A stretch of DNA of 64,000 nucleotides, taken from Caldisericota bacterium (GTDB lineage: Bacteria > Caldisericota > JANLFM01). The notes under the pieces were generated by a model. That model saw only the letters and a program-made list of their open reading frames with translations, was not told where the DNA came from and searched no databases. Location: NCBI GenBank assembly GCA_024655965.1, contig JANLFL010000005.1, positions 57,860-121,859 of the forward strand, written 5' to 3'. Every line of letters begins with the position of its first letter. The stretch's first letter is position 1. Shown in pieces: positions 7,003-15,524 of this stretch. The position numbers were made by a program, and so were the translations under genes.

Positions 7003-8799
7003 GTGTGCGGAATTTTTGGAATCGTTTTTCCCGAAGAAAAAGAAGACCTGGGGAAGATTTTAGTAAAGGCGGGGCAGAGTTTAACCTATAGGGGGTACGA
7101 TTCGGTCGGGTGCGCGGCTTTTTCCAAAGATGGGGAGGTGGATTTAAAGAAGGATGTGGGGCGAATTTCGGAAGTTGATTCAAAATATTCCCTGAGTTCC
7201 CTTTCCGGGATCCGGGGAATAGTCCAGTTGCGCTGGGCTACCTTTGGTATACCTTGTCAGAGAAATTCCCAACCCCATTTTGATTGTGACGGCGACTTGG
7301 TTGGCGCTCACAACGGGAACGTGATAAACACCATTTCTCTAAGGGAGGAGTTCCAGGCCGAGGGCCACCTGATAAGGGGGGAAAACGATGGAGAGATAGT
7401 TGTTCACGCCGTTGAACGACACTTCGACAGAACCCGAGACTTGAAGCGGGCCATGATCCATGCAGCCTTGGACTTGAAGGGTGATTATGCTTACCTGGTT
7501 TCTCACCGGGAGGAGAATGCAATTTATGCCGCAAAAATGGGATCATCACTTTATGCGGGGATTGGAAATGGTTTTTCTTGCGTCTCCTCCGATCTTCCCT
7601 CCATCCTTGACCTGACAGACAACATCCTTGTCCTCAAGGATGGAGAGGGAATTAAGCTGACCCCTGAAGACTATGAACTTTTCGATTTAAAGACGGGGGA
7701 GGAGATTTTCAGGGAACCGGGGAAATGTCCTTATTCCAGGGAATCGGCTTCCAAGGGGGGATTCCCTCACTTCATGATCAAGGAGATCTACGAACAACCC
7801 AAAAAGGTGCAGAACCTGCTCGATTATCTTGAGGTTTCCCCTGAATTTGAGGATTTTTCCCGGACGATTGAAGGAGCGGACAGAGTCTTTTTAATCGGGT
7901 CAGGATCCTCTTATCATGCCTGCTTGGTTGGCTCTTACTATCTCAACAAGGTGGCTTCAAGGGCGGCAGTTCCAGTCCCTGCCGGGGCATTCATCGAACA
8001 ATTCGGGAACTCGTTATCCAAAGACGATATTTTGCTCTGTGTTTCTCAGAGTGGAGAGACCAAGGATGTGATTAACGTGGTGAACTACGCCAGGGACATC
8101 AGCCGGGGAAGGGTCCTCTCCTTCGTGAACGTGCTGGGTTCAACTTTGAGCTTGAGGAGCGAGGCCTTCCTTCCTATCGTTTGCGATCTGGAAATTTCCG
8201 TCCCGGCCACCAAAACTTTTATCAATCAACTGGTCCTCTTTTTAAGCCTTTCATGTAAAATCGGGGGGAGAGGTCTCCATCAATTGAAAGACCTCCCCGG
8301 GCTTCTTGAAAAAACCATTAACTCTCTTTCCCCTCAAGTTCAGGAACTCTCAAGCGAGCTTTTGAAGTTCAACGACTTTTACTGCCTTGGATATGGGGTT
8401 ACCCACGGAATCGCTCTCGAAGGGGCTTTAAAGATTAAGGAAGTAGTTTACAACCATTCCGAGGGAGCCTATTCTTCCGAGTTCAAGCATGGTCCCCTGG
8501 CGATTGTTTATTCCGGGTATCCCGTGCTTTTCATCTCCACCATCGAGGATTCCTCGATGGTGATTTCCCACATTAACGAGGTCTCCTGCCGGGAAGGAAA
8601 GGTGATCACTATTTCCCCTCCCCATCCCTTGCTTGAGAAGTACTCCGACCTGGTCCTTCCCCTTCCCACGGGGAATTTCTTTTTGGTTCCTATTCTGGGG
8701 ACGATTCCCCTGCAAATGCTCGCTTATTTCATGAGCGTAGGAAAGGGAAACGATCCCGATTTCCCGAGAAACATCTCCAAGACCTTGACCGTCGATTAA
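7003..8799 (+). CDS. glmS: Glutamine-fructose-6-phosphate aminotransferase (isomerising), GlmS-like
   Basis: This 598-residue enzyme makes glucosamine-6-phosphate from fructose-6-phosphate and glutamine, the first step towards peptidoglycan amino sugars. After the GTG start comes MCGIFG, whose Cys2 is the glutaminase nucleophile. AHNGN (102-106) follows, then two SIS domains: GSGSSYHA with VSQSGETKDV, and GALKIKEVVYNH with FKHGPLA. It ends in the typical KTLTVD. Where common GlmS reads RWATHG, this one reads RWATFG (77-82), and the following loop is also divergent, so a related SIS aminotransferase cannot be excluded. No glmS ribozyme is visible in the 33-base gap upstream. Its stop overlaps that of the PspC gene. 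Confidence 0.88.
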   Translation: MCGIFGIVFPEEKEDLGKILVKAGQSLTYRGYDSVGCAAFSKDGEVDLKKDVGRISEVDSKYSLSSLSGIRGIVQLRWATFGIPCQRNSQPHFDCDGDLVGAHNGNVINTISLREEFQAEGHLIRGENDGEIVVHAVERHFDRTRDLKRAMIHAALDLKGDYAYLVSHREENAIYAAKMGSSLYAGIGNGFSCVSSDLPSILDLTDNILVLKDGEGIKLTPEDYELFDLKTGEEIFREPGKCPYSRESASKGGFPHFMIKEIYEQPKKVQNLLDYLEVSPEFEDFSRTIEGADRVFLIGSGSSYHACLVGSYYLNKVASRAAVPVPAGAFIEQFGNSLSKDDILLCVSQSGETKDVINVVNYARDISRGRVLSFVNVLGSTLSLRSEAFLPIVCDLEISVPATKTFINQLVLFLSLSCKIGGRGLHQLKDLPGLLEKTINSLSPQVQELSSELLKFNDFYCLGYGVTHGIALEGALKIKEVVYNHSEGAYSSEFKHGPLAIVYSGYPVLFISTIEDSSMVISHINEVSCREGKVITISPPHPLLEKYSDLVLPLPTGNFFLVPILGTIPLQMLAYFMSVGKGNDPDFPRNISKTLTVD

Positions 8800-9188
8800 C
8801 GACGTGACCTTAAAATTAAATAAACCCCAAAGCCAATAAGGATCACGGGAACCGCAATGCGCCAACCCCAGTACCAGATTCTCCAGTCAAAGAGGTTCCC
8901 CAGAAGAAGAAGGGCTCCCACGAGGATGACGAAAAGGCCAAAGACTACCCCCCATTCTAGGGAGGAAATCCGGTGGGGAGTGAGCTCCTGAAAATGAGGT
9001 TGGTCCTCCGGGGCTTCGGGGATTACTATCATAGCGACAATGTATGCGAAGATACCCAGTCCTCCAAAGAATACCGTAATTGCCCAGATAAACCTTATCA
9101 AGGAGGAGTCCATTCCCAGAACCTCCGCCAGTCCCCCGCACACCCCGGCTATCATTCTGTCCCTTCGGGACCTGTACCACTTTTTCAC
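8796..9188 (-). CDS. PspC domain membrane protein
   Basis: The 130-residue product opens with the PspC signature (RSRRDRMIAGVCGGLAEVLGMDSSLIRFIW), described here as its pieces RMIAGVCGGLAE and SSLIRFIW. A membrane helix covers about residues 30-56 (GIFAYIVAMIVIPEAPE), and a second hydrophobic part with two helices (about 76-125) resembles the LiaI/LiaF-type membrane region. PspC proteins sense or respond to membrane stress; here no PspA is next to it. The GTG start has AAAGGAT upstream. It is divergent from the nitroreductase gene and converges on glmS, sharing the TTAA that holds both stop codons. Confidence 0.85.
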   Translation of the reverse strand: MKKWYRSRRDRMIAGVCGGLAEVLGMDSSLIRFIWAITVFFGGLGIFAYIVAMIVIPEAPEDQPHFQELTPHRISSLEWGVVFGLFVILVGALLLLGNLFDWRIWYWGWRIAVPVILIGFGVYLILRSRR

Positions 9189-9282
9189 AATTTTTATCCT
9201 TTCACTTTTTAGGAAAAGCCATCTTTTCCCTGATTGAAGGTATTATAAATTAAACGTTTGGAAATAGGGAGGAAAGAACTCG

Positions 9283-9912
9283 ATGGAACTTGAGGAAGCC
9301 ATTTTAAATCGAAGAAGTATAAGGAAGTATAAGCAGGAGGACATTTCTACTTCCCAGGTTGAGGAACTGTTAAGGCTCGCTTCCTGGGCTCCAAGCGCGA
9401 ACAATTTCCAGATGTGGTTTTTTTATGCCATTCATTCCCGGGAGACTCGGGAGAAGATAGCCCAGGCGATCGAGGAGAAATTGGAAGAGGTCCTCTCCTG
9501 GCCTGAACTTCAGGCCCTCAAGGAGAGGCTTTCCTGGATGAGCCGGTATGCCAGATTCATCCGGGAGGCTCCCTGGTTGATCGTCTTTTGCATGGATGAT
9601 TACAAATCCGCTTTCGAGGAAATTCTGATAAAAAAGGGCTTCGATAAGGAGAAACTTGAGAAGTGGCGTCCCCATGCAGAAATCCAAAGCGTTTCCGCGG
9701 CAATTCAGAATTTTTTGCTCGCTGCGCATGCCCGGGGGTTTGGGGCTGTGTGGATGGTCGGTCCACTCTTTGCCGTGGAGGAGTTGGAAAAAATACTGGA
9801 GATTCCCCAAGGAAGGCGAATCCTCGCCCTCGTACCCCTTGGTTATCCTGACGAGAAACCCGAACCCAAGCCTCGAAAGAACCCTGAAGATACCTGGAAG
9901 TTTATTTTGTAG
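9283..9912 (+). CDS. Nitroreductase family protein
   Basis: The 209-residue product belongs to the FMN-dependent nitroreductase superfamily: ILNRRSIRKYKQEDI (8-22) is the N-terminal FMN phosphate-binding segment, followed by LLRLASWAPSANNFQMWFF (30-48) and, towards the end, the AAIQNFLLAAHARGFGAVWM stretch that contacts FMN, then VPLGYPDEKPEPKPRK. The substrate cannot be read from the sequence; the family reduces nitro compounds, quinones or flavins. A GGGAGG ribosome site precedes the ATG. The last 11 bases overlap the 3' end of ileS on the other strand. Confidence 0.88.
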   Translation: MELEEAILNRRSIRKYKQEDISTSQVEELLRLASWAPSANNFQMWFFYAIHSRETREKIAQAIEEKLEEVLSWPELQALKERLSWMSRYARFIREAPWLIVFCMDDYKSAFEEILIKKGFDKEKLEKWRPHAEIQSVSAAIQNFLLAAHARGFGAVWMVGPLFAVEELEKILEIPQGRRILALVPLGYPDEKPEPKPRKNPEDTWKFIL

Positions 9913-12900
9913 ATTTTTCCAGGGCTATTTTCAAGGGGAAACCCTCGATTTCCAAGTCCTTTTGGAAAATTCCATCTTTGATCCGGGGGACGAGTTCCTC
10001 GGAAAGGGTCTCCTTTTTAAGGTAATCGGAAAATTCCTGGAACACCTCTTTGAGTGGTGAATCCGCACGGAAGTAAGTAATGATTCTATCTTCCACGTTG
10101 AAGTGGGCTTCTTTCCTGAGGAGCTGTATGGTGTGGGCGATGTCCCTTGCCCAACCTTCCTTCTGAAGCTCAGGGGAGATTTTAGTGTCTAAGACAACAA
10201 GGTGGCTTCCCTCAGCTTCTGCGGCGAACCCGGGAAGGTCCTTTCTTTGGATTAATACCTCCGATGGTTCGAGGGAAATAATTTCCCCAGGGAGCGTCAA
10301 TTCCAGGTTTCTACCTTCGAGGATTTCCTGAGCAGCTTTCTCCCCATCGAGCTTGCTCAAAGCCTCTTTAATCTGGGGAAGCTTTTTTCCGTACTTTGGT
10401 CCCAGGAGGGGGAGGTTGGGGAGGAGGTTGATCTCTTGCATTCCCTTTGCTCGGTCCTCAAAAACCAATTCCTTTATGTTGAGCTCCTCCAGAATGAGGT
10501 CTTTCAAATCGAGGACTACTTCCTTTTCCCCGTTTTCCAAGCCCACGAGGATTAAGGTGGGCAGGGGTTGGCGCACCTTGATTGAAGCCTTATTCCTTGC
10601 CGCCCTCCCCATGCTGACTATCCGCTTAACGAAGGACATCCTTTCTTCAAGCTCGGGGTTTATCAAATTGAGGTTCGGTTCCGGGTACGGGTTCAAATGG
10701 ACCGAGATGGGGGCTTTTTCATCAAGTGAACGGACCAGATTCTGATAGAGGGTTTCCGTGAGGAAAGGAATGATCGGGGCAAGGAGCTTTGATAGGGTGT
10801 TTAAGACTTCGTATAAAGTGAGGTAGGCGTCGACCTTGTCCTTATCTTCCTCTGATTTCCAGAACCTGCGCCGGCTTCTCCTCAGCCACCAAGTGGAGAG
10901 GTCCTCGACGAAATCTTCAGTCTCCCTGACAACGGAAGCAACGTCGTAAGCGTCCAGGCTTTCCCTTGAAAGCTTAATCAAGCTGTTCAAGCGGGAGATT
11001 ATCCATTGATCGAGAAAGGACCTTCCTTGAACAGGTGAGGAATACTGAGTTGGATTGAACCCGTCGATGTTTGCGTAGGTCACGAAGAAACTGTAAACGT
11101 TCCAGAGGAGGAGCATTTTCCTGGTCACTTCCTCAGCGGGCCCATAACCGAAAAGGAGGTTCTGCTGGATGTCCTGGGAGGCGTATAGCCAGCGCATCAC
11201 GTCCGCACCCATCCTCTCCACTGCCTCGTCGAACCATATGGCGTTTCCCAGGCTCCGGTGCATTGGCCTTCCTTTCTCATCGAGCAACTTCTCGTACACC
11301 AGGGCGGAAAGGTAGGGAGTCCTTTCCTCAAGGGTGACGCTCATGAAAAGCATTGAGTAAAACCAGAGCCTGATCTGCTCCCTCATCTCGGTGATGAAGT
11401 GGGCGGGGAACCACTTCTCCCAATATTTCCGGTCGTGGAGGTAATTGAGGGTGGAGTAGGGGACAATTCCGGCATCAAGCCAGCAGTCACCCACTTCAGG
11501 GATCCTTTCCGCAATTCCCCCGCAATGTGGGCACCGGATTTTCACCTCGTCGATCCATGGGCGGTGGAGTTCCGGAACTTTAAGGGGTTTTTCCAGTGCC
11601 AGGCTTTCCAGTTCTGCCCTGCTTCCCACGATGGTTAGCTTCCCGCAGTCCCTACAAGTGTAGAAAGGAAGGGGAAGACCCCAGAACCTTTTTCTGGAAA
11701 TACACCAGTCCCCCATGTTTTCCAGCCAGTCCCTCATCCTCTTTCCCGCGGACTCCGGAACCCAGTGGACCTTCTCCGCTTCCCGGATCAAGAGCGGACG
11801 GATTTCCTTCGTAGAGATGAACCATTCGTCCACCACCTTGAAGACCAGTTCCTCGTGGCAACGCCAGCAGACTGGGTATCGGTGTTTATACTGTTCCAGC
11901 TTGAAGAGAAAACCCTTCTGTCTCAACTCGTCAAAGATCAAGGGGTTGGTCTCTTTGATGGACTTACCGGATAGGATTCCGTATCCTTCCACATAAACCC
12001 CGTCGTCGTCGATGGGCACCAGGACCGGAAGTTTGTGGATCTGGGAGAGCTCGAAGTCCTCTGCTCCGCATCCAGGGGCGATGTGCACGATTCCGGTCCC
12101 CTCTTCCTCTCCCACCTCTTCCCAGGGAATCACGTGGTGGTTTACCCCTTTCTGGGAGGCGAATTCATCAAAAGGCCCTTTGTATTTCCAACCCAGGAGT
12201 TCCTTTCCTTTGACGGCCTTCAGGATCTCCCCTTTAGGGAGAAGTTCCTTCACCTTGGCCCGGGAGAGGATGTAAGTGGAGTCGTCGAATTTCACCAGGG
12301 CGTAATCAAGGTCCGGGTGAACGGCCAATGCGACGTTTGCCGAAAGGGTCCAGGGCGTGGTCGTCCAGACCAGGAAGTATTCGTCCCTCTTTCCAAGAAC
12401 GGGAAGGCGGAGAAAAACAGCGGTGTGGGTTACTTCTTGATAGGAGTCGGAGCCTAAAAGCTCGTGCTGGGAAAGAGAGGTCCCGCAGCGAATGCACCAG
12501 GGCATGCTCCTATGCCCTTTATATAGCCAGCCTTTCTCGTAGCACTTTCTGAGAAAATGCCAGATGTGTTCGATGTTGTTGTCCGTGAGCGTGAAATAAG
12601 AGTTCTCCCAGTCCATCCACATTCCCAGCCTGATGGATTGTTCGGTGATTAAGGAAGCATATTTGAAGACTCTCTCCTTGCATTTGCGGGAGAAATTATC
12701 CAGCCCGAATTCCTCAATCTCCCTTTTGGAGTTGAAGCCCAGTTCCTTCTCCACCTCCACTTCAACCCATAAACCCTGGCAGTCAAAACCGTTTTGATAC
12801 CGCTGGTGATACCCCAGCATTGCTTTATACCGCTGAAAAAGGTCCTTGTAGGTCCTTCCCCAGGCGTGGTGAACCCCCATGGGATTGTTGGCCGTTATTG

Positions 12901-13039
12901 GCCCATCAATGAAAGAGAAAATTGGCCCATTTTCGTTCTTTTGGCGGAGCAGGTCGAAAACCCTCTCTTTCTTCCAGAACTTCAGGACCTCGTTCTCCTC
13001 CAGAGCGAAATTCGGTTTTGAACTTACCGGTTTGAACAC
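9902..13039 (-). CDS. ileS: Isoleucyl-tRNA synthetase
   Basis: This enzyme charges tRNA-Ile. The 1045-residue product has the class I core with a large editing insertion (TTTPWTLSANVALAV, then GTGIVHIAPGCGAEDF), a zinc site (CWRCHE, and CRDCGK with CPHCGG), and the anticodon-binding and C-terminal domains. The nucleotide-binding signatures are unusual: the HIGH position reads GVHH (55-58) and the KMSKS position reads MHRSL (593-597). I recall similar forms in some bacterial IleRS lineages. I chose the GTG at 13039 because GGAGGG (13044-13049) sits just before it; in-frame ATGs at 13051 and 13060 are possible. A T-box leader precedes it. No second ileS is visible in this window. Confidence 0.93.
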   Translation of the reverse strand: MFKPVSSKPNFALEENEVLKFWKKERVFDLLRQKNENGPIFSFIDGPITANNPMGVHHAWGRTYKDLFQRYKAMLGYHQRYQNGFDCQGLWVEVEVEKELGFNSKREIEEFGLDNFSRKCKERVFKYASLITEQSIRLGMWMDWENSYFTLTDNNIEHIWHFLRKCYEKGWLYKGHRSMPWCIRCGTSLSQHELLGSDSYQEVTHTAVFLRLPVLGKRDEYFLVWTTTPWTLSANVALAVHPDLDYALVKFDDSTYILSRAKVKELLPKGEILKAVKGKELLGWKYKGPFDEFASQKGVNHHVIPWEEVGEEEGTGIVHIAPGCGAEDFELSQIHKLPVLVPIDDDGVYVEGYGILSGKSIKETNPLIFDELRQKGFLFKLEQYKHRYPVCWRCHEELVFKVVDEWFISTKEIRPLLIREAEKVHWVPESAGKRMRDWLENMGDWCISRKRFWGLPLPFYTCRDCGKLTIVGSRAELESLALEKPLKVPELHRPWIDEVKIRCPHCGGIAERIPEVGDCWLDAGIVPYSTLNYLHDRKYWEKWFPAHFITEMREQIRLWFYSMLFMSVTLEERTPYLSALVYEKLLDEKGRPMHRSLGNAIWFDEAVERMGADVMRWLYASQDIQQNLLFGYGPAEEVTRKMLLLWNVYSFFVTYANIDGFNPTQYSSPVQGRSFLDQWIISRLNSLIKLSRESLDAYDVASVVRETEDFVEDLSTWWLRRSRRRFWKSEEDKDKVDAYLTLYEVLNTLSKLLAPIIPFLTETLYQNLVRSLDEKAPISVHLNPYPEPNLNLINPELEERMSFVKRIVSMGRAARNKASIKVRQPLPTLILVGLENGEKEVVLDLKDLILEELNIKELVFEDRAKGMQEINLLPNLPLLGPKYGKKLPQIKEALSKLDGEKAAQEILEGRNLELTLPGEIISLEPSEVLIQRKDLPGFAAEAEGSHLVVLDTKISPELQKEGWARDIAHTIQLLRKEAHFNVEDRIITYFRADSPLKEVFQEFSDYLKKETLSEELVPRIKDGIFQKDLEIEGFPLKIALEKSTK

Positions 13040-13082
13040 TTTTCCCTCCATATATTTCATTTTTTGAAAGTGGCATATAAAC

Positions 13083-13312
13083 AAAAAACCCCTTCGTCAA
13101 AAGGACGAGAGGTTTCCCGCGGTACCACCTTTTTTGGCGAAAGCCCGCTTTGGGCAAAAGCCCTTACTTTTTAACGGAAGTCCCGGTAGCGCCTACTTTA
13201 GGAGTTCGGGCTACAGCTCCGAGGTGATTTTCCGGCACCTCTTCCTCCAGGCTCGCACCAAACCCTGTTCGCTTTAGGATGGAAGCGCCGTACTCTTCCT
13301 CTTCATCGCTTT
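13083..13312 (-). promoter_or_regulatory. T-box riboswitch of ileS (tRNA-Ile sensing)
   Basis: The leader between the ileS promoter and gene has the T-box hallmark GGTGGTACCGCGG (13117-13129, minus strand). It is followed by a competing terminator hairpin, CCTCTCGTC-cttttGACGAAGGGG with a TTTTTT tail (13083-13112). Upstream lies a long stem I region, in which AAATCACC carries an ATC triplet (13226-13228), the Ile codon expected as specifier. Uncharged tRNA-Ile would stabilise the antiterminator and switch ileS on. The assignment of the exact specifier triplet is an inference; the T-box itself is clear. Confidence 0.92.
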
Positions 13313-13318
13313 CCCCCT

Positions 13319-13347
13319 TTTTTACTCAAAAGCCCCACCCCTGTCAA
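13319..13347 (-). promoter_or_regulatory. Promoter of the ileS T-box transcript
   Basis: On the minus strand a consensus TTGACA (13342-13347) and TAAAAA (13319-13324) are separated by 17 bases. Transcription would start around 13312, just upstream of the T-box stem I region. Confidence 0.65.
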
Positions 13348-13397
13348 TCATTTTTTCCTCCCAAGCCAAAAATTAACCCAAAAATCCAAAAAACTTA

Positions 13398-13427
13398 TTG
13401 ACTAACCTTAATAACTTTAATTAATCT
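13398..13427 (+). promoter_or_regulatory. Promoter of the XRE-cupin / molybdenum hydroxylase operon
   Basis: TTGACT (13398-13403) and TAATCT (13422-13427) are separated by 18 bases, in a 60-base AT-rich stretch just before the XRE-cupin gene. It is back to back with the ileS promoter. The -10 box lies inside the inverted repeat at 13416-13434, which suggests repression from that site. Confidence 0.55.
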
Positions 13428-13434
13428 AATTAAA
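13416..13434. promoter_or_regulatory. Inverted repeat, candidate operator of the XRE-cupin regulator
   Basis: TTTAATTA-ATC-TAATTAAA is a perfect 8-bp inverted repeat with a 3-base centre. It covers the proposed -10 box and sits about 20 bases before the regulator gene. Helix-turn-helix dimers commonly bind such sites to control their own operon. The local AT richness makes a chance palindrome possible. Confidence 0.45.
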
Positions 13435-13454
13435 ACTAAAGGACAAATCCGAGA

Positions 13455-14042
13455 ATGAGCAAAAGCGAGGGGAAGAAGAACAAATCTTTAAACACGGGAA
13501 TCGCTCAGAGGATCAGGCAGATTCGTCTCAGCCTTGGGATGTCCCTTCAAGACCTCTCTCGTAAAACAGGACTCTCCATGACCTTTCTCTCCCGTCTGGA
13601 AAATGATAAGGCGAATATCAGCGTCCTGAATCTGAGGGCGGTTTCTAACGCACTTGGAGTTCCAATCGCCTCCCTTTTCACCCAAGATGATCAATCCCTG
13701 GTCAAGGTTTCTAAGGCGGGCAAAAGAAGGAAGATGATCCTCATGGTCTTCGGGAGAAAGAAGGTGACAGAGGAGTGGCTTCTTCCCGATTCCAATGCCA
13801 AACTTGAGCCCGCTGTTGTCACTCTTCCTCCGGGGACTAACGGAGGTCCTCCCTTCTCCCACGAAGGAGAGGAATTTCTCTGGGTTTTGAAAGGGAAGGT
13901 CCGCTTTCATCTGGGTTCCGAGGTCTTTTACCTTGAAGAGGGGGATAGCCTGTATTATCCTGCTTCCCTTTCCCATCAATTTTTTAACGATACGGATAAA
14001 AAAGCCGTCCTCCTCTTCGTAGCAACTCCCTGGTCTTTCTGA
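13455..14042 (+). CDS. XRE-family regulator with C-terminal cupin domain
   Basis: The 195-residue product has a helix-turn-helix of the XRE type at about residues 16-70 (IAQRIRQIRLSLGMSLQDLS, then TGLSMTFLSRLENDKANISV). A cupin barrel follows at about 115-195 (PPFSHEGEEFLWVLKGKVRF, then LEEGDSLYYPASLSHQFFN). In such regulators the HTH binds the operator and the cupin binds a small ligand, often related to the pathway controlled. The metal-type residues His and Glu of the cupin motif are present. It is the first gene of the hydroxylase operon, 49 bases ahead of the FAD subunit, so it most likely controls these genes and itself. Confidence 0.85.
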   Translation: MSKSEGKKNKSLNTGIAQRIRQIRLSLGMSLQDLSRKTGLSMTFLSRLENDKANISVLNLRAVSNALGVPIASLFTQDDQSLVKVSKAGKRRKMILMVFGRKKVTEEWLLPDSNAKLEPAVVTLPPGTNGGPPFSHEGEEFLWVLKGKVRFHLGSEVFYLEEGDSLYYPASLSHQFFNDTDKKAVLLFVATPWSF

Positions 14043-14091
14043 GCTTTTGAGAGACGTTTTTGGGAATTAATTTTTGAGGAAGGAGTTGAAA

Positions 14092-14961
14092 TTGGGAAAT
14101 TTTGAATTTTTCAAGCCCAAAAATTTGGAAGAAGCCCTGAAGCTCGCCTCCCAGTTTTCAGATCGAGTCCGCCTGGCAGCGGGTTGCACTAATCTCCTCC
14201 CCGACGTTCATTCAGGAAAACTTCAGGATTTCGTTTTTGTGGACATCTACGATTTACAGGAATTGAAGGGGATTAAGAAGGAAAACGGGACGATCTCCCT
14301 GGGTTCCTGCACCACCATTTCCGAGATTTGCGAATCCGACCTTTTAAAAAAGGAAGCCCCCATTCTCCATGAAGCGGCCTTTCGTTTCGCCGATCCAGTC
14401 GTGCGGAACAGGGCTACTGTGGGGGGAAACCTGGCATTCGCTTCCCCCGCCAGCGACATGAGCGTCTCCCTCCTGGTTCTTGATGCGGTCGTCCTTTCCC
14501 GGAGCCTTGATAGAGGTACGAGGGAAATTCCTCTCAGCCAATTCTTCCTCGCCCCGGGAAAAACCTCCCTTCTCCCCTCGGAGATCATCCTGGGAATCAG
14601 ATTCCCAATTCCTGCAAGCCTCCGCTTTTTCTATTCCAAGTTAGGGAAAAGGAACGCCATGGCGATTTCCATCGCCAGCCTGGGAATGGGGTTTAAGGTT
14701 GGTGAGGTTATTGAAGAATCCAGGATTGCCCTGGGGGCGCTAGCTCCCACTCCCCTCAGGGCTTCAAAAACCGAAAGATTCCTGACCGGGAAGCCGCCGG
14801 TGGCCGAGGTCTTCGAAGAATCGAGCGAAATTCTCCTTTCGGAGATCAACCCCATAAGCGATATCCGCGGGTCAAGGGAGTACCGTTTGGAAGCGACAAA
14901 AGCCCTTTTTTTGAGAGGGTTCTCCCAAATCCTTTCCAGTAAGGGAGGGAAAGATGAATAA
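14092..14961 (+). CDS. Molybdenum hydroxylase, FAD-binding subunit (first set)
   Basis: The 289-residue product matches the medium subunit of xanthine dehydrogenase/CO dehydrogenase-type hydroxylases (CoxM/XdhB fold), which passes electrons from the iron-sulphur subunit to the acceptor. FAD-binding stretches are LAAGCTNLLPD near residue 30, where most relatives read AGGTDL, and VRNRATVGGNLAFASPASDM near residue 108. The C-terminal CO-dehydrogenase flavoprotein domain ends in DIRGSREYRLEATKALFLRG. I chose the TTG at 14092 because AGGAAGGAG (14077-14085) lies 6 bases before it; the TTG at 14074 would put that site inside the gene. It overlaps the next gene by 8 bases. Confidence 0.88.
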   Translation: MGNFEFFKPKNLEEALKLASQFSDRVRLAAGCTNLLPDVHSGKLQDFVFVDIYDLQELKGIKKENGTISLGSCTTISEICESDLLKKEAPILHEAAFRFADPVVRNRATVGGNLAFASPASDMSVSLLVLDAVVLSRSLDRGTREIPLSQFFLAPGKTSLLPSEIILGIRFPIPASLRFFYSKLGKRNAMAISIASLGMGFKVGEVIEESRIALGALAPTPLRASKTERFLTGKPPVAEVFEESSEILLSEINPISDIRGSREYRLEATKALFLRGFSQILSSKGGKDE

Positions 14962-15523
14962 CTTGAAAGTCGTCTCCTTAATTTTGAACGGAAGGCAGGT
15001 TTCTTCTCCGGTCGAACCTCAGGAATCCCTTCTCGATTTTTTGAGGAATAGAGTTGGAGCAGTTGAAGTGAAGTGCGGTTGCAACCAGGGGGATTGCGGG
15101 ACCTGCACCGTCCTTTTCGATGGTAAAGCGGTAAAGTCCTGCCTGGTCCTTGCCCTTCAAGCGGAGGGAAAGGAGGTGCGGACCATCAAGGGCTTTTCAG
15201 GGGACTCCCTGATGGAAAGACTTCAGGAAAGTTTCGTCACCTCCGGGGCAATTCAGTGCGGATTCTGTACTCCGGGTATGCTGATTTCCTCCTACGCCTT
15301 TTTGAAATCCCGGCCCGCACCCACCCGCGAAGAAATTAGAAACGCCATTTCCGGAAATCTTTGTCGCTGTACTGGATACAAGAAAATCATCGATGCTGTT
15401 GAAAGAGTTGTCCGGGAGACCCGTGTTGAAATGCCCTCCGTCAATGACCAGGAACCACCGAGTCCCTTCTCGGAGGGCCAAGAAGAGGCCAAAGGGAATT
15501 ATCTCCTTTTAGGAGGAGGTTGA
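14954..15523 (+). CDS. Molybdenum hydroxylase, 2Fe-2S subunit (first set)
   Basis: The 189-residue product is the small iron-sulphur subunit. The N-terminal plant-ferredoxin-type domain carries CGCNQGDCGTC plus a later Cys in SCLVLALQ. The C-terminal helical domain carries IQCGFCTPGML and NLCRCTGYKKI, so all eight cluster ligands are present. It shuttles electrons from the molybdenum centre to FAD. About 30 residues after the second domain (rich in Pro, Glu, Ser and Gly) extend beyond the usual 150-160 length and have no recognisable motif. GGGAGGG precedes the ATG; the Mo subunit gene starts 1 base after the stop. Confidence 0.93.
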   Translation: MNNLKVVSLILNGRQVSSPVEPQESLLDFLRNRVGAVEVKCGCNQGDCGTCTVLFDGKAVKSCLVLALQAEGKEVRTIKGFSGDSLMERLQESFVTSGAIQCGFCTPGMLISSYAFLKSRPAPTREEIRNAISGNLCRCTGYKKIIDAVERVVRETRVEMPSVNDQEPPSPFSEGQEEAKGNYLLLGGG

Positions 15524-15524
15524 G

